A DNA stretch of 56,369 nucleotides from Candidatus Hydrogenedentota bacterium (lineage in GTDB: Bacteria > Hydrogenedentota > Hydrogenedentia > Hydrogenedentales > CAITNO01). Of the stretch, positions 7,808 through 16,506 are shown in pieces; the stretch's first letter is position 1, and every line of letters starts with the position of its first letter. A program made the position numbers and the translations under genes. The notes beneath the pieces are model-generated. The model was not told the DNA's origin. It worked only from the letters and a program-made list of their open reading frames with translations, and searched no databases. The stretch is from positions 1 through 56,369 of the forward strand of contig JAKOTZ010000103.1 in the NCBI GenBank assembly GCA_029776995.1, given 5' to 3'.

Positions 7808-9016
7808 ATGTGGCTGGTTCCGAGGAGGAGGGTGACACTGACGCGCGCTGACCGGAAGCTGCTGCGGGGACTGCGCCGGCCCGTGGCTCCGGCGGCTTTT
7901 TCCCTGGTGACGGAGTGGGAACGCCGGATCAGCGGTTATACCGGGGTTCCCCACGCGGTTGCGGTCAATTCGGGACGCCAGGGGATGCGTCTTATCCTTG
8001 AATACCTGGGCATCGGCAGGGGAGATGAAGTGGTCATCCCCGCCTATACCCTGGCTTCCCTGGTGCCGCTTATCCGTGAAACCGGCGCGGTTCCGGTGCC
8101 GGCGGACATCGACCCGGATACCCTGAACGTGACGCCGGATCACGTGATGTCGCGGGTAACGCCCCGCACCCGGGCGGTCATGCTGCTGCACGCTTTCGGT
8201 TCTCCCGCGCCGGCAAAGGAGACCGCGGAGAAACTGGCCCCGCGCGGCATCCCCCTGATCGAGGATTGCGCGCATGCTTTTGGCGCGCGGCGGAATGGGC
8301 TGTCCGTGGGAGGTTTTGGGTATGCCAGATTTTTTTCCTTTGAGCCCAATAAGCCGCTCAGCGGCCTGGGCGGAGGTATGGTGGTCAGCCATGATCCCGG
8401 TCTGACCAGCCATATCCGGAACCACATGGAGCGCCTGCCCCTGGATCCCCGCACGGTGTGGCGCAAGGCGGATGCCGTTCGACGCGAACAGTTCCTGGCT
8501 GCCACAGGGCTGGCCTGGCTGCCCCTGATGCTGCTGTCCTGGCCGGCAACAGGCCGGTGGATCCGGAGGATTTACCGGGGAGCTCAGCCCGTACCCTCCT
8601 CTATGGCGCGTTTTCATCCCGTACAGGCCGCTTTGGGGCTTCGCCGCCTGGATGAATTTGAAGCGTCGTTGGAACGCCGGCGCCGCGTCGCGGCCCGGTT
8701 GTCCGCGGCGCTGCCTCGGGGCGTCAGACCGCAGGCGGTGCTTCCGGGCGGCGAGCCGTCCTGGTATTTCTTTGTGGTGCGGCTTCCGCAACCCGCGGAG
8801 CCGGTGCGGCGTCACATGCTCTGGCGGTACGGGATTGACGCCGCGGTGGGTGAGGAAGTGGCGGATGATTGCGCCCGGCTCCTGGGATGGTGGGACTGCC
8901 CCCATACGGCGTCAGCGTATGCCTGTTGTATGGCCCTGCCCCTGTGGGAAGGGATGTCCGACCATGCCGTCGAACGGGTAACCCGGGCGCTGGAGCGGAG
9001 CATGTCGTGCACGTAG
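7808..9016 (+). CDS. DegT/DnrJ/EryC1-type PLP-dependent aminotransferase
   Basis: The 402-aa protein has the aminotransferase fold used mostly on nucleotide sugars. Seen motifs are 'AVNSGRQGMRLILEYLG' near residue 60, 'GDEVVIPAYTLASLV', 'PLIEDCAHAFGA' (the PLP-ring Asp) and 'FSFEPNKPLSGLGGGMV', where the Lys would form the Schiff base. The C-terminal third is more variable. ATG 7808 directly abuts the TGA of the radical SAM gene and the gene overlaps the antiporter start by ten bases, so all three are probably one operon. A role in a surface glycan or aminosugar pathway is an inference from family and context; no glycosyltransferase is adjacent. Confidence 0.92.
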   Translation: MWLVPRRRVTLTRADRKLLRGLRRPVAPAAFSLVTEWERRISGYTGVPHAVAVNSGRQGMRLILEYLGIGRGDEVVIPAYTLASLVPLIRETGAVPVPADIDPDTLNVTPDHVMSRVTPRTRAVMLLHAFGSPAPAKETAEKLAPRGIPLIEDCAHAFGARRNGLSVGGFGYARFFSFEPNKPLSGLGGGMVVSHDPGLTSHIRNHMERLPLDPRTVWRKADAVRREQFLAATGLAWLPLMLLSWPATGRWIRRIYRGAQPVPSSMARFHPVQAALGLRRLDEFEASLERRRRVAARLSAALPRGVRPQAVLPGGEPSWYFFVVRLPQPAEPVRRHMLWRYGIDAAVGEEVADDCARLLGWWDCPHTASAYACCMALPLWEGMSDHAVERVTRALERSMSCT

Positions 9017-11071
9017 AGATCGTTAAAACCCTGGCCATCGTGATGATCACGGCGTCGGTGGTGTCCATCGTGTTTCACCGGATGCGCCTGCCGGTTGTGT
9101 CGGGGTACATTATGGCGGGCATTTTGATTGGGCCGTTCGCGCCATGGTTCCGGATAGTGGGAAGTCCGGAAATGGTGGAGAAGATGGCGGAACTGGGGGT
9201 GGTGTTTCTGCTGTTCAGCCTCGGCCTCGAGTTCAGCCTGCGCAAGCTGGCCGGCGTGGGGCTGGGGGCGGGCATGGCTGCCGTGCTGGAAATGGCGCTG
9301 ATGTTCTGGATCGGAAACCATGTCGGCAGATGGCTGGGCTGGACCGGCATGAACAGCCTCTTCCTGGGCGCCATGCTGACTATATCCTCCAGCGTGGTCA
9401 TTTTCAAGACCCTGGAGCATATGCGCGCATTGCGGAGCGTTTTCGGCGAGTTTATGCTGGGTATTCTCGTGTTTGAGGATATCCTGGGCGTATGCATGCT
9501 GGGGTTGCTCTCCGGTATTGCCATGACCCGGCAGGTGAATTTCGCCGGGGTGTTGCTGTCCCTGGGGAAGGTCAGCGTGTTCATGACCAGCGTGGTGGTG
9601 ATCGGGCTGTTGGTCGTGCCGCCTTTCCTGCGTTACCTCCGGCGCCTTCAAAGCGCGGAGATGCTGCTGATCGGCGTGCTGGGGATATGTTTTTCCGTGT
9701 GCCTCCTGGCGATCGAAACCGGCCTCAGCGTTGCGCTGGGCGCGTTTCTGTCCGGCGCGGTCATCGCGGAAACCGGCGTGCGGCGCGCCGTAATCCGGTT
9801 GATCGAGCCGGTACGGGACCTGTTCAGCGCGGTGTTTTTCGTGACCGTGGGGATGCTGACCGATCCGGCGGCTGTCTTCGAATATGCCGTTCCGATCGCG
9901 GTGATAACCGGCTGCGTTTTGCTTTTTAAAAGTACAGCCTGCGCGCTGGGCGCGCTGCTGGCCGGACACGGCCTGGGCTCCGCCGTGGCAGTTTGGCTTG
10001 GCATGGGGCAGGTCGGGGAATTCTCTTTCATCATTGCTTCGCTGGGGCTGTCGCTGGGGGTTATTGACCCTCGCCTTTTCCCCATAGCCGTAAGCGTTTC
10101 GGTTTTAACGATAACGCTGGCTCCCATGCTGCTCGAACGCCATGAAGCCGTTGCGATGCGGGCAGAAAAATGCGCGCCGGCTCCCATTCTGGCCGCCCTG
10201 ATCGCGTACGGGCAATGGGTGTCTTCGCTGCGGGGCAGTCGGCCGGAGTACGGACCGGTTCGGGTGGTGCTGCGCCGTTCGCTGCTCCAGATCCTTGTAA
10301 ACCTGCTGTTATGCACCGGCTTCTTTCTGGTGGCCATATCGCTGGCGCAGCGGTTTGAACAGAATCTGGAGTGGACCCAGCGTTTGGCGCTCCTTGCCGG
10401 CTATGTGAGCACCATATTCTGGTTTGGCGCTGTAATGGTGTCTCTGCCGTTTCTGGTGGCGATCGTCCGCAAAGCGCAGGCGGTGGCCATGATTCTGGCG
10501 GAAATGGCCACGCCTGCGTCCATTGCCCCCGGCCAGGCGCAATCGTTTCGCAGCATTGTTACCACCATAATCCGCACCACGGCGTTAACCCTGGTGTTCG
10601 CGTGGCTGCTGATGGTAAGCGCCCTGATTCTTCCGCCCTGGCCCATGCTGGCGGTGCTGGCCGCGCTGGCTGCGCTGCTGGCCGTTCTCCTGCGCGCCCC
10701 TGATTCGCATTTACTCGCGCGGCCAGATCATGATCCGCGAGATTTTTGAAAGCCCGCTGGACATGACCGCAACCGGTTCCGCCTTCCAGACGGGCAGCCC
10801 GTCCGGCGAAAAGGAGATGCCGGCTTTACTGGCGCGCGCCACCGTGGACGTGGCGGTGATCAACAGCGACGCTGTGGCCGGAAAATGTATCGCGGACCTG
10901 AATTTGCGGGCCGAAACGGGCGTGACGATCGTGGGCATTGAACGCCCTGACGGTGAAAGCATGATCAATCCCGGTCCGAATACAGTTCTCGCAAAGGGGG
11001 ACCATTTGCTTCTGCTGGGGCTGCCGGACCAGATCCGGCGGGCCCGGGAATTTCTGGCGGCTGTCCAGTAA
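9007..11071 (+). CDS. CPA2-type cation/H+ antiporter with TrkA-C domain, frameshifted
   Basis: GTG 9007, with GGAG six bases upstream, begins a Kef-type antiporter: many membrane helices, 'GYIMAGILIGPFAPWF' near the N-terminus, 'LGVVFLLFSLGLEFSL', 'EDILGVCMLGLL' with the family Asp, and an extra membrane region after about residue 440. This frame ends at 10749 with an unrelated tail. The next frame (ATG 10730) encodes 'MIREIFESP...', ending with a TrkA-C ligand domain ('GVTIVGIERPDGESMINPGP', 'GDHLLLLG') up to 11071. Removing one C from the CCCC run at 10697-10700 joins the two as '...LLRALIRIYSRGQIMIREIF', a natural linker. I therefore read one gene with a single-base insertion, either a sequencing error or a real inactivation. 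Potassium or sodium efflux is likely but unproven. Confidence 0.85.
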
Positions 11072-11095
11072 TGCCACGTTGGGCCGTAAAAAATA

Positions 11096-11127
11096 ACTGT
11101 CCCCGACATTCGGGCGTCGGGGACAGT
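11096..11127. terminator. Bidirectional hairpin terminator
   Basis: Two perfect 12-base arms (ACTGTCCCCGAC at 11096-11107 and GTCGGGGACAGT at 11116-11127) enclose an eight-base loop. The hairpin is followed by TTTT on the plus strand and preceded by an A-rich tract that gives Ts on the minus strand. It lies between the convergent antiporter and MFS genes, fitting a terminator that works in both directions. Confidence 0.85.
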
Positions 11128-11145
11128 TTTGCAATTCAATCGGGA

Positions 11146-12498
11146 TTACTTGGAAACGGCTTTAGGCGACTTGGTCAGCGCGGCAATCACCGCGGCGGCC
11201 GCGCAGGCGGCAGCGGCAATCATGAATGGCGTGAGCCAGGCATTCACGCCGGCTCCGGATACTTTGGCCGCGTCTTTAAAATATCCGGCGATGTAGGGGC
11301 CGGCTATACCGGCGACCCCGTAGGACAGGAACACGTAACCGTAGTTCCGGCCCACGTTGGCGTTGCCGAAAAAGTCTGCCGTCACCGCGGGGAAGAGGGC
11401 GAAGTTTCCGCCGAAATTAAACCCTATGATGCAGGCGGCCAGGGTGAGTCCCAGATTGGAGCGTCCCAGATAAAACAGGGCCGCCATCATGACGGCCTGG
11501 GACGCGCACATCAGTACGATGGACAGTTTCCGGCCGATCCGGTCCGAAATGGCGCCCCACGCGATGCGCCCCAATCCGTTCAGGATCGCGTACATGGCCA
11601 TGGCCGTGCCTGCCGTGGCGGTAGCCGTGGCCGCGTCGGCGGCCGCGCCGCTGGCCTGCAGCGCGTCAATCCCGAACAGCTGGATACAGCCGATCACCAT
11701 CAGCCCCGCCATGGCTGAACCCGCAAAGGTCAGGAAAATCATGTAGAACTGCGGGGTACCCAACATCTGGGATTCGTTGAAATTCACCGCGCCGCTGGCA
11801 ACCGGGGATCCGGCAACAGGCGCTTTCCATCCCGGCGGGGAGTACCCGGAGGGCGGATTGATCATGACCAGGCTGCCCAGCGCCACCAGAACCAGGAAGA
11901 CAATGCCGTACACAATAAAAACACTTTGCACGCCCGGCAACTCGGCGAGTTTGACGGTTTTCAGCAGGCCGTCATAGGAAACCGGCACCAGCCAAAGGAT
12001 GCTTTTGAATCCGCCCGCCAGTTTTACCCAGATCGTGGCTCCGAACCCGAATCCCGCCACGGCGAATCCGGTGATCAGCCCCTTTTTATCGGGAAACCAT
12101 TTGACGCACACCGCAATCGGCACCACGTAAGCCAGACCGATGCCCGCGCCGCCGATCAGGCCGATACACAGCAACTGCGCCGGGAAGGTTTTTCCCAGCA
12201 GTCCGCCCAGAATATATCCCAGGCCCAGGATAATTCCGCCGGTCAGGGCCAGCGCCCTGGGGGTATACTTCGCCGCAAGCCGTCCGCCAACCACGGTCAT
12301 GATGGCGAACACCGCCAGGCCAACCGAAAAAATCCACTGGGTCTGGCTGGCCGTAAAGCCATACCCGCCGTCCGCCACCGGTTTGGCCAAAGCCCCGGTG
12401 AAAGCGCTCCAGGCGTAAATAGCGCCCAGGCACAGCTGAATTAAAATTGCGCCCATTACGATGATCCAGCGGTTCATCCCGCCATTTTCAGCAGACAT
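11146..12498 (-). CDS. MFS transporter, OFA (oxalate/formate antiporter) family
   Basis: The 450-aa protein has about twelve membrane segments. Its start 'WIIVMGAILIQLCLGAIYAW' followed by 'SAFTGALAKP' is diagnostic of the OFA group, which also includes pyruvate and lactate carriers. 'VVPIAVCVKWFPDKKGLITG' is the family pattern between helices 4 and 5, and 'GRIAWGAISDRIGRK' is the signature between helices 8 and 9. The substrate is probably a small organic anion. The acetyl-CoA synthetase gene lies just upstream on the same strand (106-base gap), which suggests import or export of acetate, pyruvate or a similar acid. ATG 12498 is preceded by GGAGG. The specific substrate is an inference from this neighbourhood. 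Confidence 0.9.
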   Translation of the reverse strand: MSAENGGMNRWIIVMGAILIQLCLGAIYAWSAFTGALAKPVADGGYGFTASQTQWIFSVGLAVFAIMTVVGGRLAAKYTPRALALTGGIILGLGYILGGLLGKTFPAQLLCIGLIGGAGIGLAYVVPIAVCVKWFPDKKGLITGFAVAGFGFGATIWVKLAGGFKSILWLVPVSYDGLLKTVKLAELPGVQSVFIVYGIVFLVLVALGSLVMINPPSGYSPPGWKAPVAGSPVASGAVNFNESQMLGTPQFYMIFLTFAGSAMAGLMVIGCIQLFGIDALQASGAAADAATATATAGTAMAMYAILNGLGRIAWGAISDRIGRKLSIVLMCASQAVMMAALFYLGRSNLGLTLAACIIGFNFGGNFALFPAVTADFFGNANVGRNYGYVFLSYGVAGIAGPYIAGYFKDAAKVSGAGVNAWLTPFMIAAAACAAAAVIAALTKSPKAVSK

Positions 12499-12604
12499 GC
12501 GACCTGTCCTCCCTGCGCTTCAGCGCGCTGTTTGTGACACGGGGCGCCAGCCGACCTTCAGCCGGACCTGACGCCCCGGTTTCATTCACTGTCAACTCAT
12601 GCGG

Positions 12605-14606
12605 TTACTTTTTGAGCAGCCGGTTGTGTTCCGCGACCAGCGCATCCACGACGGAAGGATCCGCCAGCGTGGTGGTGTCGCCGATCTGGTCCGGGGCGTC
12701 CTCGGCGATCTTGCGCAGGATGCGGCGCATGATCTTGCCGGAGCGGGTCTTGGGCAGGGCCGGGGCGAACTGGAGCACGTCCGGCGCGGCGATCGGGCCG
12801 ATCTCCTTGCGCACGTGATTGATCAGTTCTTTCCGCAGCTCATCGCTGGGCTCCACGCCTTCCACCAGGGTGACGTACGCGTACAGCGCCTGTCCCTTGA
12901 TGTCATGCGGCATCGGCGCCACCGCGGCTTCCGCCACTTTCGGGTGGCTGACCAGCGCGCTTTCCACTTCGGCGGTGCCGATCCGGTGTCCCGAAACGTT
13001 CACCACGTCATCGATGCGGCCCATCAGCCAGTAATCGCCGTCCTCGTCCTTGCGGCAGCCGTCGCCGGTGAAATACATATTCTTGTACATCGTGAAGTAC
13101 GTGTCGATGAACCGGTCATGGTCTCCCCACGTGGTCCGCATCATGCCCGGCCACGGACGGCGGATGCACAGCTTTCCGCCTTCGTTGGGACCGCATTCCG
13201 TGCCGTCGTCGCGCAGGATAACCGGATCCACGCCAAAGAACGGACGGTTGGCGCTGCCGGGCTTGAGGGTCATCGCGCCGGGCAGCGGCGTGATCAGGAA
13301 TCCGTCTGTTTCCGTCTGCCACCAGGTGTCCACGATCGGGCAGCGGCTCTTGCCGACCACCGTGTAGTACCACATCCAGGCTTCCGGATTGATCGGTTCG
13401 CCTACCGACCCCAGGATCCGCAGCGAGCTGAGGTCGTACTTATTCACCCATTCATCGCCCTTCTGGATCAGCGAACGGATGGCTGTGGGCGCCGTGTAGA
13501 ACTGGTTCACCTTGAACTTTTCGCAGATCTGCCAGAAGCGTCCCGCGTCGGGGTAGGTGGGGACACCCTCAAACATCAGAGAAATGGCGCCGTTGGCCAG
13601 CGGACCGTAAACGATGTAGGAGTGACCGGTTACCCAGCCGATATCCGCCGTGCACCAGTATACGTCGCCGTCCTTGTAGTCGAATACCAGTTTATGGGTA
13701 AGGGAAACGTGCAGCAGATATCCGGCGGTCGTGTGTACCACGCCCTTCGGTTTTCCCGTGGATCCGGAGGTGTACAGAATGAACAGCAGGTCTTCCGCGT
13801 TCATGACTTCCGGCTCACACGTTCCGGACGCTTCCGCCATGAGCTCGTCATACCACAGGTCGCGGCCCGGGGTCATGGGGCACGGCTCGTCATTGCGCTT
13901 GACCACCACTACTTTCTCGATGGACGCGCAGCCGGGCTTGCTCAGCGCTTCATCCGCGATCGCTTTCAGGCCGATGTGTTTGCCGGCCCGCAGGGACACG
14001 TTGCTGGTGATCAGCAGTTTGCAGGTGGCGTCTTCCACGCGGCTGGCAATGGCGTCCGCGCTGAAACCGCCGAACACGATGGAGTGGATGGCGCCGATGC
14101 GGGTGCACGCGAGCATCACGATCGGCAGTTCCAGGATCATGGGCAGGTAGATGCAGATCCGGTCTCCCTTTTTGACCCCCCAGCTTTTTAAGCACGTTGG
14201 CGAACTTGCACACTTCGCGGTGCAGTTCTTTGTAGGTGATCTTTTTAACGTCGTCTTCCGGTTCACCCTGCCAGATCAGGGCCACCTGATTTTCTTTCGG
14301 CGTTCCCAGGTGCCGGTCCAGGCAGTTGACCGACACGTTCAGCTGCCCGTCCTTGAACCAGGTGTGTTCGATGATCCGCCGTTCGGTGTCCCAGGTGTAC
14401 TCCAGCGACTTGGTCGGGAACTTGAACCAGCTCAGGCTTTTTGCCTGTTCCAGCCAGAACCCGTCCGGGTCATCCAGCGACTGCCGCCACAGTTTTTCAT
14501 ACTCCTCCATGGTTTTGATGTACGCCTGGGCGGACAGGGCAGGCGGCGGCGGGAAAGTCCTGCTTTCTGTCATGAACGAACTGATGGCTTTTTTCTCGTC
14601 GCTCAT
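12605..14606 (-). CDS. acs: Acetyl-CoA synthetase, frameshifted near codon 140
   Basis: The enzyme makes acetyl-CoA from acetate, ATP and CoA through acetyl-AMP. The N-terminal part starts at ATG 14606 (AAGGAAG upstream) and reads '[12 protein letters not shown]' to '[12 protein letters not shown]'. The rest is in another frame from about 14176 to the stop at 12605 and starts '[20 protein letters not shown]'. Removing one G from the six-G run (14176-14181 on the plus strand as C) joins them as '...[14 protein letters not shown]...', the normal sequence. The adenylation motif '[20 protein letters not shown]', 'WWQTETDGF' and the C-terminal '[15 protein letters not shown]' with the acetylation-regulated Lys are present. 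The joined length, about 666 residues, fits the family. The break is probably a homopolymer error. The OFA transporter downstream suggests organic-acid use. Confidence 0.93.
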
Positions 14607-14776
14607 AGCTTCTTCCTTTCTGTTGTTTCTCCTGGGGGACGCCCGACCTGGGCGCCCTGCCCGTCCGGGGACCACCCCCGCAATATTGCCGAATCCCGAA
14701 AAACTGGACCAATCAGAACTTCACTCATCCGGCCACAGTTTCATGAGCCCCTAAATTTTAATATAGTTTTTCGCCC

Positions 14777-14820
14777 TTTTTCAAGACCTACCGGTAGATA
14801 AATTGCGTATTCTTGAAAAA
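14777..14820. promoter_or_regulatory. Nested inverted repeats upstream of acs, possible operator
   Basis: Perfect 10-base arms TTTTTCAAGA (14777-14786) and TCTTGAAAAA (14811-14820) enclose a second perfect palindrome, CTACCGGTAG (14788-14797). The structure lies about 170-215 bases upstream of the acs start and 250 bases upstream of the EEP gene. It could be a binding site for a dimeric regulator of either gene. The function is inferred from symmetry and position only. Confidence 0.5.
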
Positions 14821-15017
14821 TGTGAGGGTCAACACCACCAGAGAAGTTCAAGGCAAACGCATATGCCTGCGGATAGAACGATACTTCTACTCATTTCAGG
14901 GCGTTCGGCAATTCCTGCATTATTCATCCGGTTTTTATAGTTTTTTCAAAGGCGGCGGCCTGAAAATAAAATTCGGCCGAAATATGGAATACCCACCCCT
15001 GAAACCGTGTAAAAAAT

Positions 15018-15065
15018 GCAGCGTCCTATAAATGTTGAAAAGCAGCGTCCTATAAATGTTGAAAA
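15018..15065 (+). repeat. Exact tandem duplication of a 24-base unit
   Basis: A 24-base unit containing CCTATAAATGTTGAAAA occurs twice back to back (15018-15041 and 15042-15065) with no mismatch. The second copy ends five bases before the EEP start codon. Each copy holds a TATAAA hexamer, so the duplication doubles a -10-like element in the leader of that gene. Confidence 0.9.
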
Positions 15066-15070
15066 ACTGA

Positions 15071-16012
15071 ATGGTCGCTATGGGTAAAATGCTTAAAATC
15101 TCCGCGCTGATCCTGTGCCTTTTAGCCCTGTTCCCGGTTGTTCTGTTCGCGCTGGCCTATGTGCTGGCGGCCTTGCGGCCTGACAGGATTCCGGAAGGCG
15201 ATCCGGCTGTTTTTGCCGGAGAGGCCCAGGCTGCTTTCGCGCCTTTTGAACTGCGGCTGGCCACCTTTAACGTGCAGTTGACCCGGGTGGTGGGCAGGAA
15301 CCGGGATATCCGCGCCCGGGCTATCGCGGAAACCCTGGCGCAGTTGGATCCGGATGTGGTTGGTTTTCAGGAAGCCTTTGTGGATGCGGATGTGCAGCTG
15401 CTGACCGACCTCCTGACAAAACGCACCCGCCTGGCGTTTCATCAGCGTTTTCCAAGCAGCCATATCGGCAGTGGGCTGCTCATCTCCAGCGCGTTTCCTT
15501 TTCAGAGGGTTGCCTTTGAACCGTATGACGACTATGCGCCGGTCTGGCGTTTCTGGGAAGCGGACGGTATGGCCCGAAAAGGCGTGTCCCTGGCCCGGCT
15601 GAAGACGAGTAACGGGGTGCTGGTCGATATTTTCAATACCCATGCCCAGGCGGCCTATCCCTGGAACCGTTACGATGACATCAGAGAGGGACAGTTACTT
15701 CAGGCACGGAGGTTCACAGAACAGCGCATCCATCCGTCGATTCCGGCTTTTTTTCTGGGCGATATCAACTGCGGCGAGGGATCTCGGCCTTTTGAAGCGC
15801 TGACCGGATCAGGATTTATGGAGCGGGCCATGAACATATCCAGCGGGATCGACCACATTTTCCACGTGCTGCAGCAGGGAGGATCCCGGGTTGAAGTGCT
15901 GTTTACCCAGCCGATCGAGAAAAAATGGGTTGAGAACGGCGTTTCGCTGGAGTTAAGCGACCACCCCGGCTTTTTCTCCATCGTGCGGGTACATCCGCAA
16001 CCGGCATCCTGA
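15071..16012 (+). CDS. Endonuclease/exonuclease/phosphatase-fold protein, sphingomyelinase-like, membrane-anchored or exported
   Basis: The 313-aa protein starts with a hydrophobic helix (residues 8-35, 'LKISALILCLLALFPVVLFA'), a signal anchor or signal peptide. The catalytic set of the EEP superfamily follows: 'ATFNVQL' (Asn), 'VGFQEAF' (metal-binding Glu), 'FNTHAQA' (Asn/His), 'LGDINCG' (Asp and Asn), 'GIDHIFH' and the final 'LSDHPGFFS' (general-base His). The order and spacing resemble neutral sphingomyelinases and related phosphodiesterases more than DNA nucleases, so a phospholipid or phosphodiester substrate outside the cytoplasm is likely. The start is uncertain: ATG 15071, 15080 and 15089 are in frame and no clear ribosome site is seen. 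A tandem repeat lies directly upstream. Confidence 0.85.
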   Translation: MVAMGKMLKISALILCLLALFPVVLFALAYVLAALRPDRIPEGDPAVFAGEAQAAFAPFELRLATFNVQLTRVVGRNRDIRARAIAETLAQLDPDVVGFQEAFVDADVQLLTDLLTKRTRLAFHQRFPSSHIGSGLLISSAFPFQRVAFEPYDDYAPVWRFWEADGMARKGVSLARLKTSNGVLVDIFNTHAQAAYPWNRYDDIREGQLLQARRFTEQRIHPSIPAFFLGDINCGEGSRPFEALTGSGFMERAMNISSGIDHIFHVLQQGGSRVEVLFTQPIEKKWVENGVSLELSDHPGFFSIVRVHPQPAS

Positions 16013-16045
16013 CCGGCGCTGATCCCAGGCATTTTTCGTCCCATA

Positions 16046-16077
16046 GAAAAAGCCGACCCCCATGGTAGGGAGCCGGC
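16046..16077 (-). terminator. Terminator downstream of the flagellar unit
   Basis: On the minus strand GCCGGCTCCC pairs with GGGGGTCGGC (two G-U pairs) around a six-base loop and is followed by TTTTTC. It sits 20 bases after the FlaG-like stop. On the plus strand the stem has A-C mismatches, so the minus strand is its natural orientation. Confidence 0.75.
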
Positions 16078-16096
16078 CAACTTTTTTGCCGCGGCC

Positions 16097-16489
16097 TCAG
16101 CCGCGCTGGTCGAACAGTCGTTGCTGCAGTTCACGGAACCTGAGGGAAAACTGGACCAGCGCTTCCGGCGGATACTGCCGGATAACCTGGCGGTTCTCAT
16201 CCAGGAACTGGATGATCGGCCGGTTCAGGGCCTCCTCGTACCGGATGCGCGCGCTGACCTGCGGGGGCTGCATCGGGCGGCTTTCCTGTTCGGTCTGCGG
16301 CGCCGTCTTTTTCCGGTTTTCCTCCTCCGGTTCCTTCTGCGGCTTGCGAAGGGTTTCAACCTTACGCGCCGTCTCCCGGCCTGCCGGGGCATCCGGGGAC
16401 GGTTCAGGCCGCGGAGCAGGCGCACGCCCCGACGGGACCGCATCCGCCGGTCGCGGCGCGCCCATGCCGGTTATGCGCGAGATATCCAT
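16097..16489 (-). CDS. FlaG-like flagellar protein
   Basis: The 130-aa protein has a long disordered, Pro-, Arg- and Glu-rich N-terminal half followed by a small conserved domain from about residue 80: 'ARIRYEEALNRPIIQFLDENRQVIRQYPPEALVQF' in outline, matching the FlaG pattern in which a strand pair ends in 'VIRQ(I/Y)PPE'. FlaG proteins affect filament length and are commonly encoded beside flagellin. The gene begins 17 bases after the second flagellin stop on the same strand and has a strong GGAGGCGGAG upstream. It is followed by a terminator, so it closes the flagellin operon. The family assignment rests on the short C-terminal motif and context. Confidence 0.7.
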   Translation of the reverse strand: MDISRITGMGAPRPADAVPSGRAPAPRPEPSPDAPAGRETARKVETLRKPQKEPEEENRKKTAPQTEQESRPMQPPQVSARIRYEEALNRPIIQFLDENRQVIRQYPPEALVQFSLRFRELQQRLFDQRG

Positions 16490-16506
16490 GCTCCGCCTCC
16501 TTCAGA

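Larger units (their letters stand above)
14607..15070. other. Non-coding gap upstream of acs and the EEP gene
   Basis: This 464-base divergent intergenic region becomes AT-rich after about 14740. It holds the acs leader, the nested palindrome at 14777-14820 and the tandem 24-base duplication at 15018-15065, listed separately. A 72-codon open frame at 14813-15031 has no ribosome site and atypical composition, so I do not call it a gene. Confidence 0.6.

Noticed and set aside
6626-8905. 759-codon open frame on the minus strand opposite the radical SAM and aminotransferase genes
   Set aside because: It is antisense to two clear enzyme genes. Its product is rich in Arg, His, Pro and Gly without domains, as expected for a shadow frame in GC-rich DNA.
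12599-14191. 530-codon open frame opposite acs
   Set aside because: Antisense shadow; His/Arg/Val-rich composition with no motif.
14813-15031. 72-codon open frame in the acs-EEP gap
   Set aside because: AT-rich, no ribosome site, composition unlike neighbours.
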